Assembly (NCBI GenBank): GCA_017520545.1
Contig: JAFXFM010000018.1
Span: 62,001-126,000, forward strand
Reading direction: 5' to 3'
Length of the DNA stretch: 64,000 nucleotides
Source of the DNA: Alistipes sp.
Lineage (GTDB): Bacteria; Bacteroidota; Bacteroidia; Bacteroidales; Rikenellaceae
Shown: piece after piece, positions 44,454 through 53,919 of the stretch
How the letters are laid out: every line of letters begins with the position of its first letter
Position numbering within the stretch: the stretch's first letter is position 1
Position numbers and translations under genes: made by a program
Notes under the pieces: model-generated
The model's input: the letters and a program-made list of their open reading frames with translations, nothing else
Databases searched by the model: none
What the model was told of the DNA's origin: nothing

Positions 44454-45107
44454 TTACAGTTTCTCGCCGAAACACAAATCCCCCGCATCTCCAAGTCCTG
44501 GAACTATATATTTATGCGGATTGAGAACAGGATCGACGGTGGCCACCCAGACATCGACATCTTCTGGATTGGTGTGTTCCAAAACGTAATCTACACCTTC
44601 GTTGCAGCCGAGAACCGATACAAGATGGGTGTGAGCCGGCTTTCCACCGTGAGCAACCATTGTTTCGTACGCCGCAATCATAGAAGCACCCGAGGCAAGC
44701 ATTGGATCGCACAAAATCAACGTCTTACCTTCGAGCGAGGGACAAGCGATATACTCTACCTTAATCTCGAAATCGCTCTCATTAAGGTAGCTACGATATG
44801 CCGACACAAAGGCATTCTCGGCATCGTCAAAATAGTTGAGCAGACCCTGATGCAGTGGCAAGCCCGCACGCAAAATTGTTGCAAGCACCACCTTATCGGA
44901 GATGCACTCCACCTTCGCCTCTGCGAGGGGTGTCTGCACCGATGTGGTGGCATAATTCAATGTTTTGGAGAGTTCGTAGGAGGTACACTCACCAATACGC
45001 TCCAAGTTACGACGAAAACGCATCGAATCCTTCTGCACATCAATATCACGCAACTCCGCAAGGAATTTATTGATAATGCTGTTCTGTTTGTCTAAAATAT
45101 GCAACAT
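44454..45107 (-). CDS. upp: uracil phosphoribosyltransferase
   Basis: 217 residues. The PRPP loop LILCDPMLASGASM (~125-138) and C-terminal uracil-binding YIVPGLGDAGD (~198-208) identify Upp, which makes UMP from uracil and PRPP. Start segment MLHILDKQNSIINKFLAELR matches the family. It can work with the NCS2 permease at 21800. hflX lies upstream on the same strand, 60 bp away, separated by a heptamer array. Confidence 0.95.
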   Translation of the reverse strand: MLHILDKQNSIINKFLAELRDIDVQKDSMRFRRNLERIGECTSYELSKTLNYATTSVQTPLAEAKVECISDKVVLATILRAGLPLHQGLLNYFDDAENAFVSAYRSYLNESDFEIKVEYIACPSLEGKTLILCDPMLASGASMIAAYETMVAHGGKPAHTHLVSVLGCNEGVDYVLEHTNPEDVDVWVATVDPVLNPHKYIVPGLGDAGDLCFGEKL

Positions 45108-45131
45108 ACCTATATATTATTATATTGTTTG

Positions 45132-45160
45132 CAATTAGCCGTTAGCCATTAGCCATTGGC
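45132..45160. repeat. heptamer array (TTAGCCA-type) between hflX and upp
   Basis: CAATTAG, CCGTTAG, CCATTAG, CCATTGG, then C and a T-run. It starts 8 bp past the hflX stop (minus strand). Confidence 0.8.
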
Positions 45161-45167
45161 TTTTTTT

Positions 45168-46400
45168 TTAATACAAGAAGTTATTGAACGGATAGCGTCC
45201 GCAGTGAATTTCGCGCACCATACCGTAGAGGTCGCTACGGAACTTCTCGATATTGGTACGCTCCGCCGCCGAGATAAAGATGCACGGTGTATTCTGCTTT
45301 GCAAACCAACTCTGACGCAAGTCGTCGAGCGAACGATTCTCCTTTGTTGCAGGAGTCAGGTCGTCCTCCTCCTTTGGTGTGTAGGTGTAGGCATCAATCT
45401 TGTTAAACACGAGATATACGGGTTTATCGCCCGCACCGATATCCTGCAATGTCTGCTTTACGACATCAATCTGCTCCTCGAACTGAGGGTGCGAGATATC
45501 GACCACGTGGATAAGCAGATCCGCCTCGCGTACCTCGTCCAACGTCGATTTGAACGACTCGATAAGTTCGGTAGGCAACTTACGAATAAATCCTACGGTA
45601 TCGGAGAGCAAGAATGGAAGATTATCGAACACCACCTTGCGCACAGTAGTATCGAGTGTCGCAAAGAGTTTATTCTCGGCAAAGACCTCACTCTTTGAAA
45701 TCAAATTCATCAAGGTCGATTTACCTACATTAGTATATCCCACCAACGACACACGCACCATACCACCACGATTGGAGCGCTGCACCGCCATCTGTTTGTC
45801 GATTTTCTTGAGATCCTCTTTGAGTTTGGCAATTCGGTTGCGAACAATACGGCGGTCGGTCTCAATCTCGCGCTCACCGGCACCGCCACGTGTTCCCGTA
45901 CCTCCTCGCTGTCGCTCGAGGTGGGTCCACAAACCCGCCAAACGAGGCAACATATACTCACACTGCGCCAACTCCACCTGCGTTTTCGCGTAGGCGGTCT
46001 GCGCACGCTGACGGAAGATGTCGAGGATAAGACGTGTACGATCGATAACTCGGCACGGCATAGCCTGCTCGATATTGCGAGTCTGCGAAGGCGAGAGTTC
46101 ATCATCGAAAATCACTACGTTTATCTCATTCTCCTCGCAGTAGGCTGCAATCTCTTCGAGTTTGCCAGGACCTACATATATGCGCGACGAAGGTTGTGAG
46201 AGTCGCTGTGTGAAGCGTCGCTCGGTCTTTATCGCCGCTGTTTCGGCAAGAAACTCCAACTCGTCGAGGAACTCCTCTGCCTGACGAGGCTCCTGACCAT
46301 CACTGATAACCGCCACCAAGACTGCACGCTCCTCGCGCACCACCTCGACAACTACACCCTTCTCTTTTTTATCTATTCTCTGTTCTGCCATACCTATCAA
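45168..46400 (-). CDS. hflX: ribosome-associated GTPase HflX
   Basis: 410 residues. N-terminal HflX domain with glycine-rich linker (LERQRGGTGTRGGAGEREIE, ~160-180), then GTPase motifs G1 GYTNVGKST (~222), G3 DTVGF (~270) and G4 NKID (~340). It splits or rescues stalled ribosomes under stress. Length normal. Confidence 0.96.
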   Translation of the reverse strand: MIGMAEQRIDKKEKGVVVEVVREERAVLVAVISDGQEPRQAEEFLDELEFLAETAAIKTERRFTQRLSQPSSRIYVGPGKLEEIAAYCEENEINVVIFDDELSPSQTRNIEQAMPCRVIDRTRLILDIFRQRAQTAYAKTQVELAQCEYMLPRLAGLWTHLERQRGGTGTRGGAGEREIETDRRIVRNRIAKLKEDLKKIDKQMAVQRSNRGGMVRVSLVGYTNVGKSTLMNLISKSEVFAENKLFATLDTTVRKVVFDNLPFLLSDTVGFIRKLPTELIESFKSTLDEVREADLLIHVVDISHPQFEEQIDVVKQTLQDIGAGDKPVYLVFNKIDAYTYTPKEEDDLTPATKENRSLDDLRQSWFAKQNTPCIFISAAERTNIEKFRSDLYGMVREIHCGRYPFNNFLY

Positions 46401-46407
46401 TTTAATA

Positions 46408-46431
46408 AAAGCCGAGCGTTGGCTCGGCTTT
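46408..46431 (-). terminator. intrinsic terminator of tonB
   Basis: AAAGCCGAGC/GCTCGGCTTT stem with GTTG loop between tonB and hflX; minus-strand U-tract is TTTTATT. Confidence 0.75.
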
Positions 46432-46454
46432 ATTATCTATTGGCTATAAAGCTT

Positions 46455-47144
46455 TTAGTTCTGAATACGGAACTCAACAGGCAAAGTGTACTTCACACGC
46501 ACAGCCTTATTTCCCTGTCTACCCGGAGTCCACTTTGGAGAGGTCTTCAACACGCGGATAGCCTCGTCCGAAAGCGAAGAATCAGGGGTTTGGAGTACCT
46601 GAATGTTGGTAAGCGAACCATCACGCTCAACGACGAACATCAACAATACACGACCTGTGATGTTGTTCTCCTGCGCAATTTGAGGGTAACGGATACGCTC
46701 CATAACCCAGTTACGGAATGTCATAAGGTCGCCACCCTTAAACGAAGGCATCTTCTCTACCTTCAAGAACGGCTGGTCGTCCTCGATGACCTCCTCTACT
46801 ACAGGTTTCTGAGGCATAACGTCAATAACCATATCCTCAGAGAACTCGTCAAAATTTACATCGGTTGTGATCTTCTCGTCGTTAGTTACGATGCTGAGAG
46901 CGTCCGAGAACACCTTAATCTCGGTACGGCGAATAGGCTCAGGCTGCTTTACGTCCTGACGAGTAATCTCGGTAATCTCCTCCTCGATAATCTCAACCTC
47001 TCTTACAACCTGCTCGATCTTATTATCCTTCGAGGTGTAGAGGAATACGCCAATCACAGCGAGCAACACTACCGACAAACCAATCTCAAAAAACAAGAAT
47101 CGCTTGTTTTGAACATCTACTTCGGGGTACTTTTTAATCTCCAT
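46455..47144 (-). CDS. TonB energy-transducing protein
   Basis: 229 residues: short cytoplasmic N-terminus, one membrane helix (FLFFEIGLSVVLLAVIGVFLY), acidic periplasmic linker (EIIEEEITEITRQD) and C-terminal TonB domain (RIRYPQIAQENNITGRVLLMF, VERDGSLTNIQVLQTPDSSL, SPKWTPGRQGNKAVRVKYTLPV). It couples proton-motive force to TonB-dependent receptors. No ExbB/D nearby. The promoter has a 23-bp palindrome in its spacer. Confidence 0.93.
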   Translation of the reverse strand: MEIKKYPEVDVQNKRFLFFEIGLSVVLLAVIGVFLYTSKDNKIEQVVREVEIIEEEITEITRQDVKQPEPIRRTEIKVFSDALSIVTNDEKITTDVNFDEFSEDMVIDVMPQKPVVEEVIEDDQPFLKVEKMPSFKGGDLMTFRNWVMERIRYPQIAQENNITGRVLLMFVVERDGSLTNIQVLQTPDSSLSDEAIRVLKTSPKWTPGRQGNKAVRVKYTLPVEFRIQN

Positions 47145-47215
47145 TATTGTGTAGTTTTTTAATTTATTTCGTCGTTATGGTAACGATAAGTCCACACTTA
47201 CCGCCTAATCAACCA

Positions 47216-47223
47216 CAAATATA
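47216..47223 (-). promoter_or_regulatory. -7 box for tonB
   Basis: Minus-strand TATATTTG; leader ~65 nt. Confidence 0.6.
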
Positions 47224-47246
47224 GGTATTATTTTTGAAATAATACC
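47224..47246. promoter_or_regulatory. 23-bp inverted repeat in the tonB promoter spacer
   Basis: GGTATTATTT-TTG-AAATAATACC, perfect 10-bp arms, immediately upstream of the -7 box and covering the spacer. Placement fits a repressor operator; the regulator is unknown and the motif is not a classical Fur box. Confidence 0.6.
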
Positions 47247-47394
47247 ACATTGGCACAAATTTTTTACAACAAAAGTAAATTTATTCGATACGTACGGTGG
47301 CAACAAATTGAGTCATCGCGCTTGTCCGCACTATGATTTGGTACAAAAACAAGAGTTTTTTCGCATAATGGTAGCACAGAATTGCGAATTTTAC

Positions 47395-47402
47395 TACTTT
47401 TG
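47395..47402 (+). promoter_or_regulatory. -7 box for rlmN
   Basis: TACTTTTG. Because its last base overlaps a potential GTG start at 47402, the ATG at 47420 is the real start. Confidence 0.55.
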
Positions 47403-47419
47403 TGGCAAATTTACGGACA

Positions 47420-48439
47420 ATGGAGAGAGAGTTCCTATACGGCAAGAGTTTGAGCGAATTACAAGATATTTGCGCAGAGTTGCAACTGCCTCGTTTTGTA
47501 GCGAAGCAGATTGCCGATTGGCTGTACCGCAAAAATGTTCGCTCCATAGACGAGATGACCAATCTCTCGAAGGTTGCACGTGCGGCATTAAACGAGCATT
47601 TCGAACTCGGACTGCGTGCGCCCGAAAGGGAGCAAACCTCGTCGGACGGCACAAAGAAATATCTCTACCGCACCGCCGAAGACGAATTCGTTGAGTCGGC
47701 ATATATTCCTGACCGTGAGCGTGCTACGCTCTGCGTATCGTCGCAGGCAGGTTGTCGTATGGGTTGTAAATTTTGCGCTACAGCGCGACTTGGTTTAAAG
47801 CACTCGCTTTCAACCTGCGAAATTTTAAATCAAATAGCATCATTGCCCGAGCGCGACCGCCTTACGAATGTGGTATTTATGGGTATGGGCGAGCCGTTGG
47901 ACAATCTCGACAACGTGTTGCGCGCACTCGAAATAATGACCTCGGAGTGGGGATTTGGCTGGTCGCCAACACGTATTACGCTCTCTACGGCGGGTGTTGG
48001 AAAGGAGTTGAGGCGTTTCCTCGACTCGACACAGGTGCATCTTGCCATCTCGCTCCACAACCCTTTCCACGAGGAGCGCGAGGCGATTATGCCGATAGAA
48101 CGCGCCTATCCTATCCGCCAGATTGCAGATATTTTGCGAGAGTACGACTTCACACACCAACGACGAGTATCGTTCGAGTACATCGTGATGAGTGGACTGA
48201 ACGACTCTCCACGCCACATTAAGGAGTTGTGCCGACTGTTGGACGGCATAAAGTGTCGCATAAATCTAATTCGTTTCCACAAAATTCCCGATTCGCCATA
48301 CTTCTCTCCTTCCGACGAGAAGATGACAGCCTTCCGCGATGCCTTGACCCAGCGTGGCATTATGACCACCATACGTGCTTCACGTGGCGAGGATATCAAA
48401 GCCGCCTGCGGACTACTTTCAGCGGAGAGAGACAAATAA
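47420..48439 (+). CDS. rlmN: dual-specificity 23S rRNA/tRNA adenine-C2 methyltransferase RlmN
   Basis: About 339 residues from ATG 47420. The radical-SAM cluster CRMGCKFC (~110-117) is present, with FMGMGEPLDNLDNV (~157) and the catalytic-cysteine C-terminus KAACGLL (~330). It methylates A2503 of 23S rRNA and A37 of some tRNAs. The start is set by the promoter at 47395. Own terminator at 48439. Confidence 0.95.
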   Translation: MEREFLYGKSLSELQDICAELQLPRFVAKQIADWLYRKNVRSIDEMTNLSKVARAALNEHFELGLRAPEREQTSSDGTKKYLYRTAEDEFVESAYIPDRERATLCVSSQAGCRMGCKFCATARLGLKHSLSTCEILNQIASLPERDRLTNVVFMGMGEPLDNLDNVLRALEIMTSEWGFGWSPTRITLSTAGVGKELRRFLDSTQVHLAISLHNPFHEEREAIMPIERAYPIRQIADILREYDFTHQRRVSFEYIVMSGLNDSPRHIKELCRLLDGIKCRINLIRFHKIPDSPYFSPSDEKMTAFRDALTQRGIMTTIRASRGEDIKAACGLLSAERDK

Positions 48440-48463
48440 GTCGAGCAATTTTGCTCGACTTTT
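48439..48463 (+). terminator. intrinsic terminator of rlmN
   Basis: AGTCGAGCAA/TTGCTCGACT stem with TTT, beginning at the last base of the stop codon region. Confidence 0.8.
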
Positions 48464-48471
48464 CTGTTTAG

Positions 48472-48501
48472 CTATTAGCCCTTAGCCATTTGCTATTAGC
48501 C
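48472..48501. repeat. heptamer array (CTATTAG-type)
   Basis: CTATTAG, CCCTTAG, CCATTTG, CTATTAG, CC between the rlmN terminator and hairpin element F. Confidence 0.8.
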
Positions 48502-48530
48502 TTCATTTGATAACACACCTCAACCATAAA

Positions 48531-48653
48531 AAAATCAGAGATGAGTGAGGGAATTTTGCGCTAAACAAGGAAGCGAGCCCGCAGCATACTAAACGTATGT
48601 GAGGAGCTCGCTTACCGAAGAGCAGTGCAAAATTCACCGCTCAGAATGATTTT
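48531..48653 (-). repeat. hairpin element copy F, abutting the tnaA stop
   Basis: 123 bp. Outer stem AAAATCA/TGATTTT, middle stem GAAGCGAGC/GCTCGCTT, apical stem CATAC/GTATG with TAAAC loop. The right end shares one base with the tnaA TAA. Confidence 0.88.
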
Positions 48654-50026
48654 TACAATTTACGTAACTTAACTGTGAAGTGGCGCATAAGCTCTGACTC
48701 CCAAACAATCTCAACACCACGAGTAATCTCGTTGCGACGGTCGAAAACATTTTTGAGAGCAGCTGCGATAACTCGCATATGGTTGTCGGTATAGACACGA
48801 CGAGCAACGCAAAGACGAAGTAAATCAAGACCTCCAAAGCGATTCTCGCGAGTTACAGGGTCGCGGTCGGCAAGGATATAGCCAATCTCGCAACCTCGAA
48901 CGCCCGCCTCCAAGTACAACTCAATAGCGAGAGTCTGCGCAGGGAACTCCTCTTTTGGCACCTTGGTGAGCACCTTGTCGGCATCTACAAAGATGGCGTG
49001 GCCACCGACAGGTCGCTGATAAGGAATTCCATACTCATCGAGCAAGCCTGCGAGGAACTCGACCTGATGTATGCGCGTTTCGAGGTTGTCGAACTCGGTA
49101 TTCTCATCAAGACCTACCGCCAACGCCTCCATATCGCGACCATTCATACCGCCATACGTGAGGTAGCCCTCGAACGGAATACAAAAACGCTTTGCTCCCT
49201 CGTACCAATCCTCGTGGCGAGTAGCGATAAAGCCGCCCATATTCACGATACCATCCTTCTTTGCCGACATTGTCATACCGTCAGCCAACGAGAACATTTC
49301 GAGTGCAATCTCCTTGATTGTCTTGTCGGCATAACCCTCCTCACGAGTCTTAATAAAGTAGGCATTCTCGGCAAAGCGTGCCGAGTCGAGAACTACGCGC
49401 TTGCCATACTTGTCGGCAATAGCACGCACCTCGCGCAAATTCTGCATCGAAACGGGCTGACCACCCGCAGTGTTGTTGGTGATGGTAACGATAATAAACG
49501 GCACATTCTCGTGGTGCTCTGCCAACGCCTTCTCCAACTTCTTCGGATCGACATTACCCTTAAATGGTATTTCGAGTTGTGTATCCTTCGCCTCGTCGAT
49601 GGTGCAGTCGAGTGCGGTCGCCTTGCGGCTCTCGATATGTCCCTTTGTGGTGTCGAAGTGCGAGTTGCCCGGAACAACCGAGCCGGCCTTTACAAGGTGT
49701 GAGAACAACACATTCTCGGCAGCACGGCCCTGATGCGTAGGAATCACATACTCGAAGCCTGTAATTTTGTTGATTGTCTCTTTGAGGTGGAAGAACGACG
49801 ACGAACCGGCGTAGCTCTCATCGCCCATCATTACGGCTGCCCATTGACGGTCGCTCATTGCACCCGTACCCGAGTCGGTCAAACAGTCGATGTAAACCTG
49901 CTCCGAACGCAACTGGAAGAGGTTGTAATCAGCCTCTTTCATCCACTTCTCGCGCTCCTCGCGAGTACTCTTCTTGATTGGCTCAACCATCTTGATTCGC
50001 CAAGATTCTGCAAAAGGAAGTTCCAT
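48653..50026 (-). CDS. tnaA: tryptophanase (tryptophan indole-lyase)
   Basis: 457 residues, PLP fold type I beta-eliminating lyase making indole, pyruvate and ammonia from tryptophan. PLP lysine in MSAKKDG (K257). The alternative is tyrosine phenol-lyase, which has Thr in TTTRYH and Arg in MERG; here the sites read HFDTTKGH (D125) and GCEIG, as in TnaA, so tryptophanase is favoured. No tnaC leader or tnaB permease seen. It is downstream of nfo (51 bp) and ends at hairpin element F. Confidence 0.9.
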   Translation of the reverse strand: MELPFAESWRIKMVEPIKKSTREEREKWMKEADYNLFQLRSEQVYIDCLTDSGTGAMSDRQWAAVMMGDESYAGSSSFFHLKETINKITGFEYVIPTHQGRAAENVLFSHLVKAGSVVPGNSHFDTTKGHIESRKATALDCTIDEAKDTQLEIPFKGNVDPKKLEKALAEHHENVPFIIVTITNNTAGGQPVSMQNLREVRAIADKYGKRVVLDSARFAENAYFIKTREEGYADKTIKEIALEMFSLADGMTMSAKKDGIVNMGGFIATRHEDWYEGAKRFCIPFEGYLTYGGMNGRDMEALAVGLDENTEFDNLETRIHQVEFLAGLLDEYGIPYQRPVGGHAIFVDADKVLTKVPKEEFPAQTLAIELYLEAGVRGCEIGYILADRDPVTRENRFGGLDLLRLCVARRVYTDNHMRVIAAALKNVFDRRNEITRGVEIVWESELMRHFTVKLRKL

Positions 50027-50077
50027 ATTCAGATTAAAATTTAGTAGTTTATATTGTTTTAGGTTTAGTTTTTAAGT

Positions 50078-50923
50078 CTATTCGTTTGCAAAACTTTTGA
50101 GTTGGGCTATCTCTTGCGCCCAAATCTCCTCGTTTGGAGTTTCGAGCGTTAGCGGAATCTCCTCGAAAAGAGGCGACTGCGCAATAAAGCGGAAGCAGTC
50201 CCAACCAATAAAGCCCTCGCCCAACGAAGCGTGGCGATCGACGTGCGAGCCGAGAGGTTTCATCGCATCGTTCAGATGCATACCTCGCAGATATTTCAAA
50301 CCCACGATACTATCCACCTGCGCAAAGGTTTTCTCGCAGGCCTCAACGCTCGAAAGGTCGTAACCCGCAGCAAAGGTGTGGCACGTGTCGATGCAGAAGC
50401 CTACACGCGATTTATCCTCCACCCTATCTATAATATGGGCGATATGCTCCCACGCAAAGCCGAGGTTTGAGCCCTGACCCGCCGTATTCTCAATTACGGC
50501 AGTAACACCACGAGTACGGTCGAGAGCCATATTTATCGACTCGGCAATACGGTCGAGCGACATCAGCGAAGTAATTTTACCAAGATGACTGCCGGGGTGA
50601 AAATTCAATCTGTCGAGCCCGAGCGCCTCGCAGCGAGCCATCTCGTCAAAGAACGCCTCGCGCGACTTCTCGAGCCCCTCACGCTCGGGGTGTCCGAGGT
50701 TGATGAGGTAGCTGTCGTGCGGCAAAATCTGCTTCGCCGTATATCCGCACTCGGCGCAAGCCGCCTTAAATCGCTCGCACTGCTCCTCGGTGAGTGCGGG
50801 AGCGAGCCATTGACGTTGATTTTTGGTAAAGAGAGCAAATGCCGTTGCACCTATCGCCTTGGCATTATGCGGAGCATTCTCCACGCCCCCGGATGCGCTA
50901 ACGTGAGCACCAAAATATTTCAT
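50078..50923 (-). CDS. nfo: endonuclease IV (AP endonuclease)
   Basis: 281 residues, TIM barrel with three-zinc site: FHPGSHLGK (~112), [11 protein letters not shown] (~147), [13 protein letters not shown] (~178), HLNDA (~217), DRHASLGEG (~230), LETPN (~263). It nicks DNA 5' to abasic sites. An A/T heptamer array lies directly before its ATG. Confidence 0.96.
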   Translation of the reverse strand: MKYFGAHVSASGGVENAPHNAKAIGATAFALFTKNQRQWLAPALTEEQCERFKAACAECGYTAKQILPHDSYLINLGHPEREGLEKSREAFFDEMARCEALGLDRLNFHPGSHLGKITSLMSLDRIAESINMALDRTRGVTAVIENTAGQGSNLGFAWEHIAHIIDRVEDKSRVGFCIDTCHTFAAGYDLSSVEACEKTFAQVDSIVGLKYLRGMHLNDAMKPLGSHVDRHASLGEGFIGWDCFRFIAQSPLFEEIPLTLETPNEEIWAQEIAQLKSFANE

Positions 50924-50924
50924 A

Positions 50925-50957
50925 AATTAAGAATTAAAAATTAAGAATGAAGAATTA
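50925..50957. repeat. heptamer array (AATTAAG) at the nfo start
   Basis: AATTAAG, AATTAAA, AATTAAG, AATGAAG, AATTA. It ends 2 bp from the nfo ATG, so it forms the ribosome-loading region of nfo (A/T-rich leader). Confidence 0.75.
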
Positions 50958-50995
50958 CTCTAATTCCAACAAACTATTCCATTATCAACCCTACT

Positions 50996-51119
50996 AAAAT
51001 CGTCAATGATTGAACTATTTTTGTGCGATGTTAGGCGACAAAAGCGCAGCATAGTGTGCCTATGTGAGCATTTTGGCGTCCGACACAATCGTGCAAAAAG
51101 AGCCAATCAGAACGATTTT
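50996..51119 (-). repeat. hairpin element copy G, abutting the fhs stop
   Basis: 124 bp. Outer stem AAAATCGT/ACGATTTT, apical stem CATAG/CTATG, middle stem different again (GGCGACAAAA side). Overlaps the fhs TAA by one base; nfo begins 73 bp further on. Confidence 0.88.
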
Positions 51120-52789
51120 TATACTAATCCCTCAACATTACCGTCCTCTGCAAGGCGAATATTTACCGCCTGAGGAGTCTTACTCAATCCCGGCATACGC
51201 ATAATATCACCTGCCAAAACTACGACAAAGCCACTTCCGGCATTTAGTTCGATGTCCTTGATTTTAAGGGTAAAGCCCTCAGCGCTACCATACAACTTGG
51301 CATCACCGCTAAACGAGTACTGCGTCTTTGCGATACAGATAGGCAATTTGCCCATACCCCACTTTTCAAGCAGAGCAATCTCTTTTTGAGCCTTCAAACT
51401 AAATTCCACCGAGCCGGCACCATATATATTTTTGGCAACCTTCTCAATCTTTGTCATAATGCTATCTTCGAGATCGTATGAATAGGCAAGAGGTGCCGAT
51501 GGCTGATTCTCGATAAGTTCTACTGCGGCTTCTGCTAACTCGGCGGCACCTGCACTACCCTCCATATAGGCGTTGTTGATTACGCAACGAACACCCAACT
51601 CGGCACAGTGCTCCATAACCAAAGCAATCTCCTCATCGGTATCGCTGGCAAAACGATTAAAGCAAACCAACACAGTCTGACCGAACTTCTGCAAGTTGGC
51701 TATATGGCGATCGAGGTTTGCAAAGCCGCGCTTCAATCCCTCGGCATTTGGTAACTTAATCTCCTTCTCGTCTACGCCACCGTGCATCTTCAGAGCCAAA
51801 GTCGAAGCAACCAAAACGGTAAGGTCTGGCTTCAACCCCGCCTGACGGCACTTTATATCAAAGAATTTCTCTGCACCGAGGTCTGCACCAAAGCCGGCCT
51901 CCGTAACGGTATAATCCGACCACGACATTGCCATACGGGTTGCAATAACCGAGTTGCAGCCGTGGGCGATATTTGCAAACGGGCCACCGTGAACGATTAC
52001 AGGGTGATGCTCGGTTGTCTGCACAAGGTTTGGATTTATGGCATCTTTCAAGAGCGACACAACCGCACCCGTAACACCCAAATCCTCAACCGTAAATGGG
52101 GTATCATCGTAACGCACACCAAGTACTATACGACCAATACGTGCATACAAGTCATCGATATTGCGAGCCAAGCACAAGATAGCCATAATCTCCGATGCCG
52201 GAGTGATGTCAAAGCCCGTTTCGGTAGGCATTCCGTTGGCCGAACCTCCTAACCCCGACACAATATGGCGCAAGGAGCGGTCGTTCATATCGAGAACTCG
52301 TCGCCACATAACCTTCTTCAAACCCACCTGTTTTGAGCGATTGTGGTATAGATAGTTGTCGAGCAAGGCAGCGATAAGGTTGTTTGCCGATGTTACGGCG
52401 TGGAAATCGCCCGTAAAGTGGAGATTTATATCCTCCGAAGGCAACACCTGCGTATAACCGCCACCGGTTGCACCACCCTTCATACCGAAACAAGGTCCCA
52501 ACGAAGGCTCGCGCAATGCAATCATAGCACGCTTACCGATTCGATTGAGTCCCATACCTAAACCAATACTTACAGTTGTCTTACCAACGCCTGCTTTGGT
52601 AGCAGTAATTGCCGTTACAAGAATAAGATGGCTCTTTTTCACCTTCTTGTCGTCAATAAGTTTGTACGGAATTTTTGCTATGTACTTACCATAGTTAAAG
52701 ACTTCATCCTCCGGAAATCCTACCTGAGCAGCTATCTCGCGGATGTTCTTCAATTTCACCGATCGTGCAATTTCGATGTCTGATTTCAT
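51119..52789 (-). CDS. fhs: formate-tetrahydrofolate ligase
   Basis: 556 residues. ATP-binding loop [15 protein letters not shown] (~65-79; family consensus TPAGEGKTT), [18 protein letters not shown], and [14 protein letters not shown] characteristic of Fhs. It makes 10-formyl-THF from formate for purine synthesis or one-carbon flow in anaerobes. First gene of the fhs-nfo-tnaA run. Confidence 0.96.
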   Translation of the reverse strand: MKSDIEIARSVKLKNIREIAAQVGFPEDEVFNYGKYIAKIPYKLIDDKKVKKSHLILVTAITATKAGVGKTTVSIGLGMGLNRIGKRAMIALREPSLGPCFGMKGGATGGGYTQVLPSEDINLHFTGDFHAVTSANNLIAALLDNYLYHNRSKQVGLKKVMWRRVLDMNDRSLRHIVSGLGGSANGMPTETGFDITPASEIMAILCLARNIDDLYARIGRIVLGVRYDDTPFTVEDLGVTGAVVSLLKDAINPNLVQTTEHHPVIVHGGPFANIAHGCNSVIATRMAMSWSDYTVTEAGFGADLGAEKFFDIKCRQAGLKPDLTVLVASTLALKMHGGVDEKEIKLPNAEGLKRGFANLDRHIANLQKFGQTVLVCFNRFASDTDEEIALVMEHCAELGVRCVINNAYMEGSAGAAELAEAAVELIENQPSAPLAYSYDLEDSIMTKIEKVAKNIYGAGSVEFSLKAQKEIALLEKWGMGKLPICIAKTQYSFSGDAKLYGSAEGFTLKIKDIELNAGSGFVVVLAGDIMRMPGLSKTPQAVNIRLAEDGNVEGLV

Positions 52790-52842
52790 TTTATTATCTA
52801 TTTATCAATTTATTTTCTTTCATTTTTTTGCATAATACCCTA

Positions 52843-52871
52843 CAAATATACGAAATTTATAGTTAATTCAA
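52843..52871 (-). promoter_or_regulatory. Bacteroidota promoter for fhs
   Basis: Minus-strand TTG (52871-52869), 18-bp spacer, TATATTTG (52850-52843). Confidence 0.6.
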
Positions 52872-52894
52872 AGCAGCAACACAACAAAAAACGC

Positions 52895-52902
52895 TATCTT
52901 TG
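52895..52902 (+). promoter_or_regulatory. -7 box for EamA transporter
   Basis: TATCTTTG, divergent from the fhs promoter. A possible TTG start at 52900 lies inside it, so ATG 52921 is the start. Confidence 0.55.
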
Positions 52903-52920
52903 CAAACTATTTTGCTTTTT

Positions 52921-53832
52921 ATGAAAGAGAAAAATTCCATCATAGGGCATATTGCGTGCTTTACGGCATATCTGATTTTTGGTCTTAATATCGTAGTCTG
53001 CAAAGATTTGACATCGAGCAACGCCATCTCGCCACTCGCACTCTTTACGTTGCGTTCGTTGGGTGCAGGCGTACTCTTTTGGTTTATCTCGTTCTTTAAG
53101 CCAAAGGAGAGAGTTGAGCGGAGTGATCTGCCAAAGATTTTCGCAGCATCGGTGTTGGGTTTCTTTCTCACGCAGATAACCTTTCTGATGGCCATCTCGC
53201 AAATCACACCAATGGACTGTTCCATTGTTGCATCGCTATCGCCGCTCTACACTATGTTCATTGCGGCATTTGCAATCAAAGAGCCTCTGTCGGCAAAGAA
53301 AATTGGAGGCGTAACGTTGAGTCTTTGCGGTGTTTTATATCTGATTATCAACAGTGTAACCACCACCGATACAGCCATTCAAACCACCCCCGTAGGAGTA
53401 TTATTGATTGTTGCAAATTCTCTGTGTTTCTCGCTCTATCTCGGAATTTTCAAACCCACAATCGAGAAATACTCGGTCGTAACTTTTATGAAGTGGATAT
53501 TCCTGTTCGCCACGGTGATGAGTTTGCCGTTCTCGGCAAAGGAACTCGTTGCCGTTGATTTTGCGGCTCTACCACTCTCCTATATCGCAGAACTCGGTTT
53601 TCTGATTATCTGCGCCACATTCGTAACCTATTTTCTGATTCCGATAGGACAGAAACGGCTGCGCCCAACGCTGGTGAGTATGTACTCCTACGTTCAACCT
53701 ATCGTAGCGATTGTAGTGAGCATCTGCGTAGGTATGGACACGTTGAGTTGGCAGAAGGTTGTGGCAGCCGTAACCGTATTCTCTGGCGTAATTATCGTAT
53801 CGCGCAGTAGGCACAAAAATGTAGCAAAGTAA
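52921..53832 (+). CDS. EamA/DMT-family transporter
   Basis: 303 residues from ATG 52921. Ten membrane helices in two EamA repeats (repeat 1 HIACFTAYLIFGLNIVVCKD to ~145; repeat 2 VGVLLIVANSLCFSLYLGIF to ~290, with PTLVSMYSYVQPIVAIVVS). Exporters of this family carry amino acids or metabolites; substrate unknown. The tail is basic. Confidence 0.88.
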   Translation: MKEKNSIIGHIACFTAYLIFGLNIVVCKDLTSSNAISPLALFTLRSLGAGVLFWFISFFKPKERVERSDLPKIFAASVLGFFLTQITFLMAISQITPMDCSIVASLSPLYTMFIAAFAIKEPLSAKKIGGVTLSLCGVLYLIINSVTTTDTAIQTTPVGVLLIVANSLCFSLYLGIFKPTIEKYSVVTFMKWIFLFATVMSLPFSAKELVAVDFAALPLSYIAELGFLIICATFVTYFLIPIGQKRLRPTLVSMYSYVQPIVAIVVSICVGMDTLSWQKVVAAVTVFSGVIIVSRSRHKNVAK

Positions 53833-53871
53833 AATTATAGTGCAGTTCGTATAAATATACGAAATTTTCTC

Positions 53872-53879
53872 TATATTTG
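53872..53879 (+). promoter_or_regulatory. -7 box for DUF3078 gene
   Basis: TATATTTG 40 bp before the chosen ATG at 53920. Confidence 0.55.
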
Positions 53880-53919
53880 TATGTTCAAACGCAAAAACAA
53901 ATACAAAAAACACAATACT

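Noticed and set aside
48653..50026. Tyrosine phenol-lyase instead of tryptophanase
   Set aside because: The diagnostic Thr and Arg of tyrosine phenol-lyase are Asp125 and a Cys-Glu-Ile-Gly context here, as in tryptophanase.
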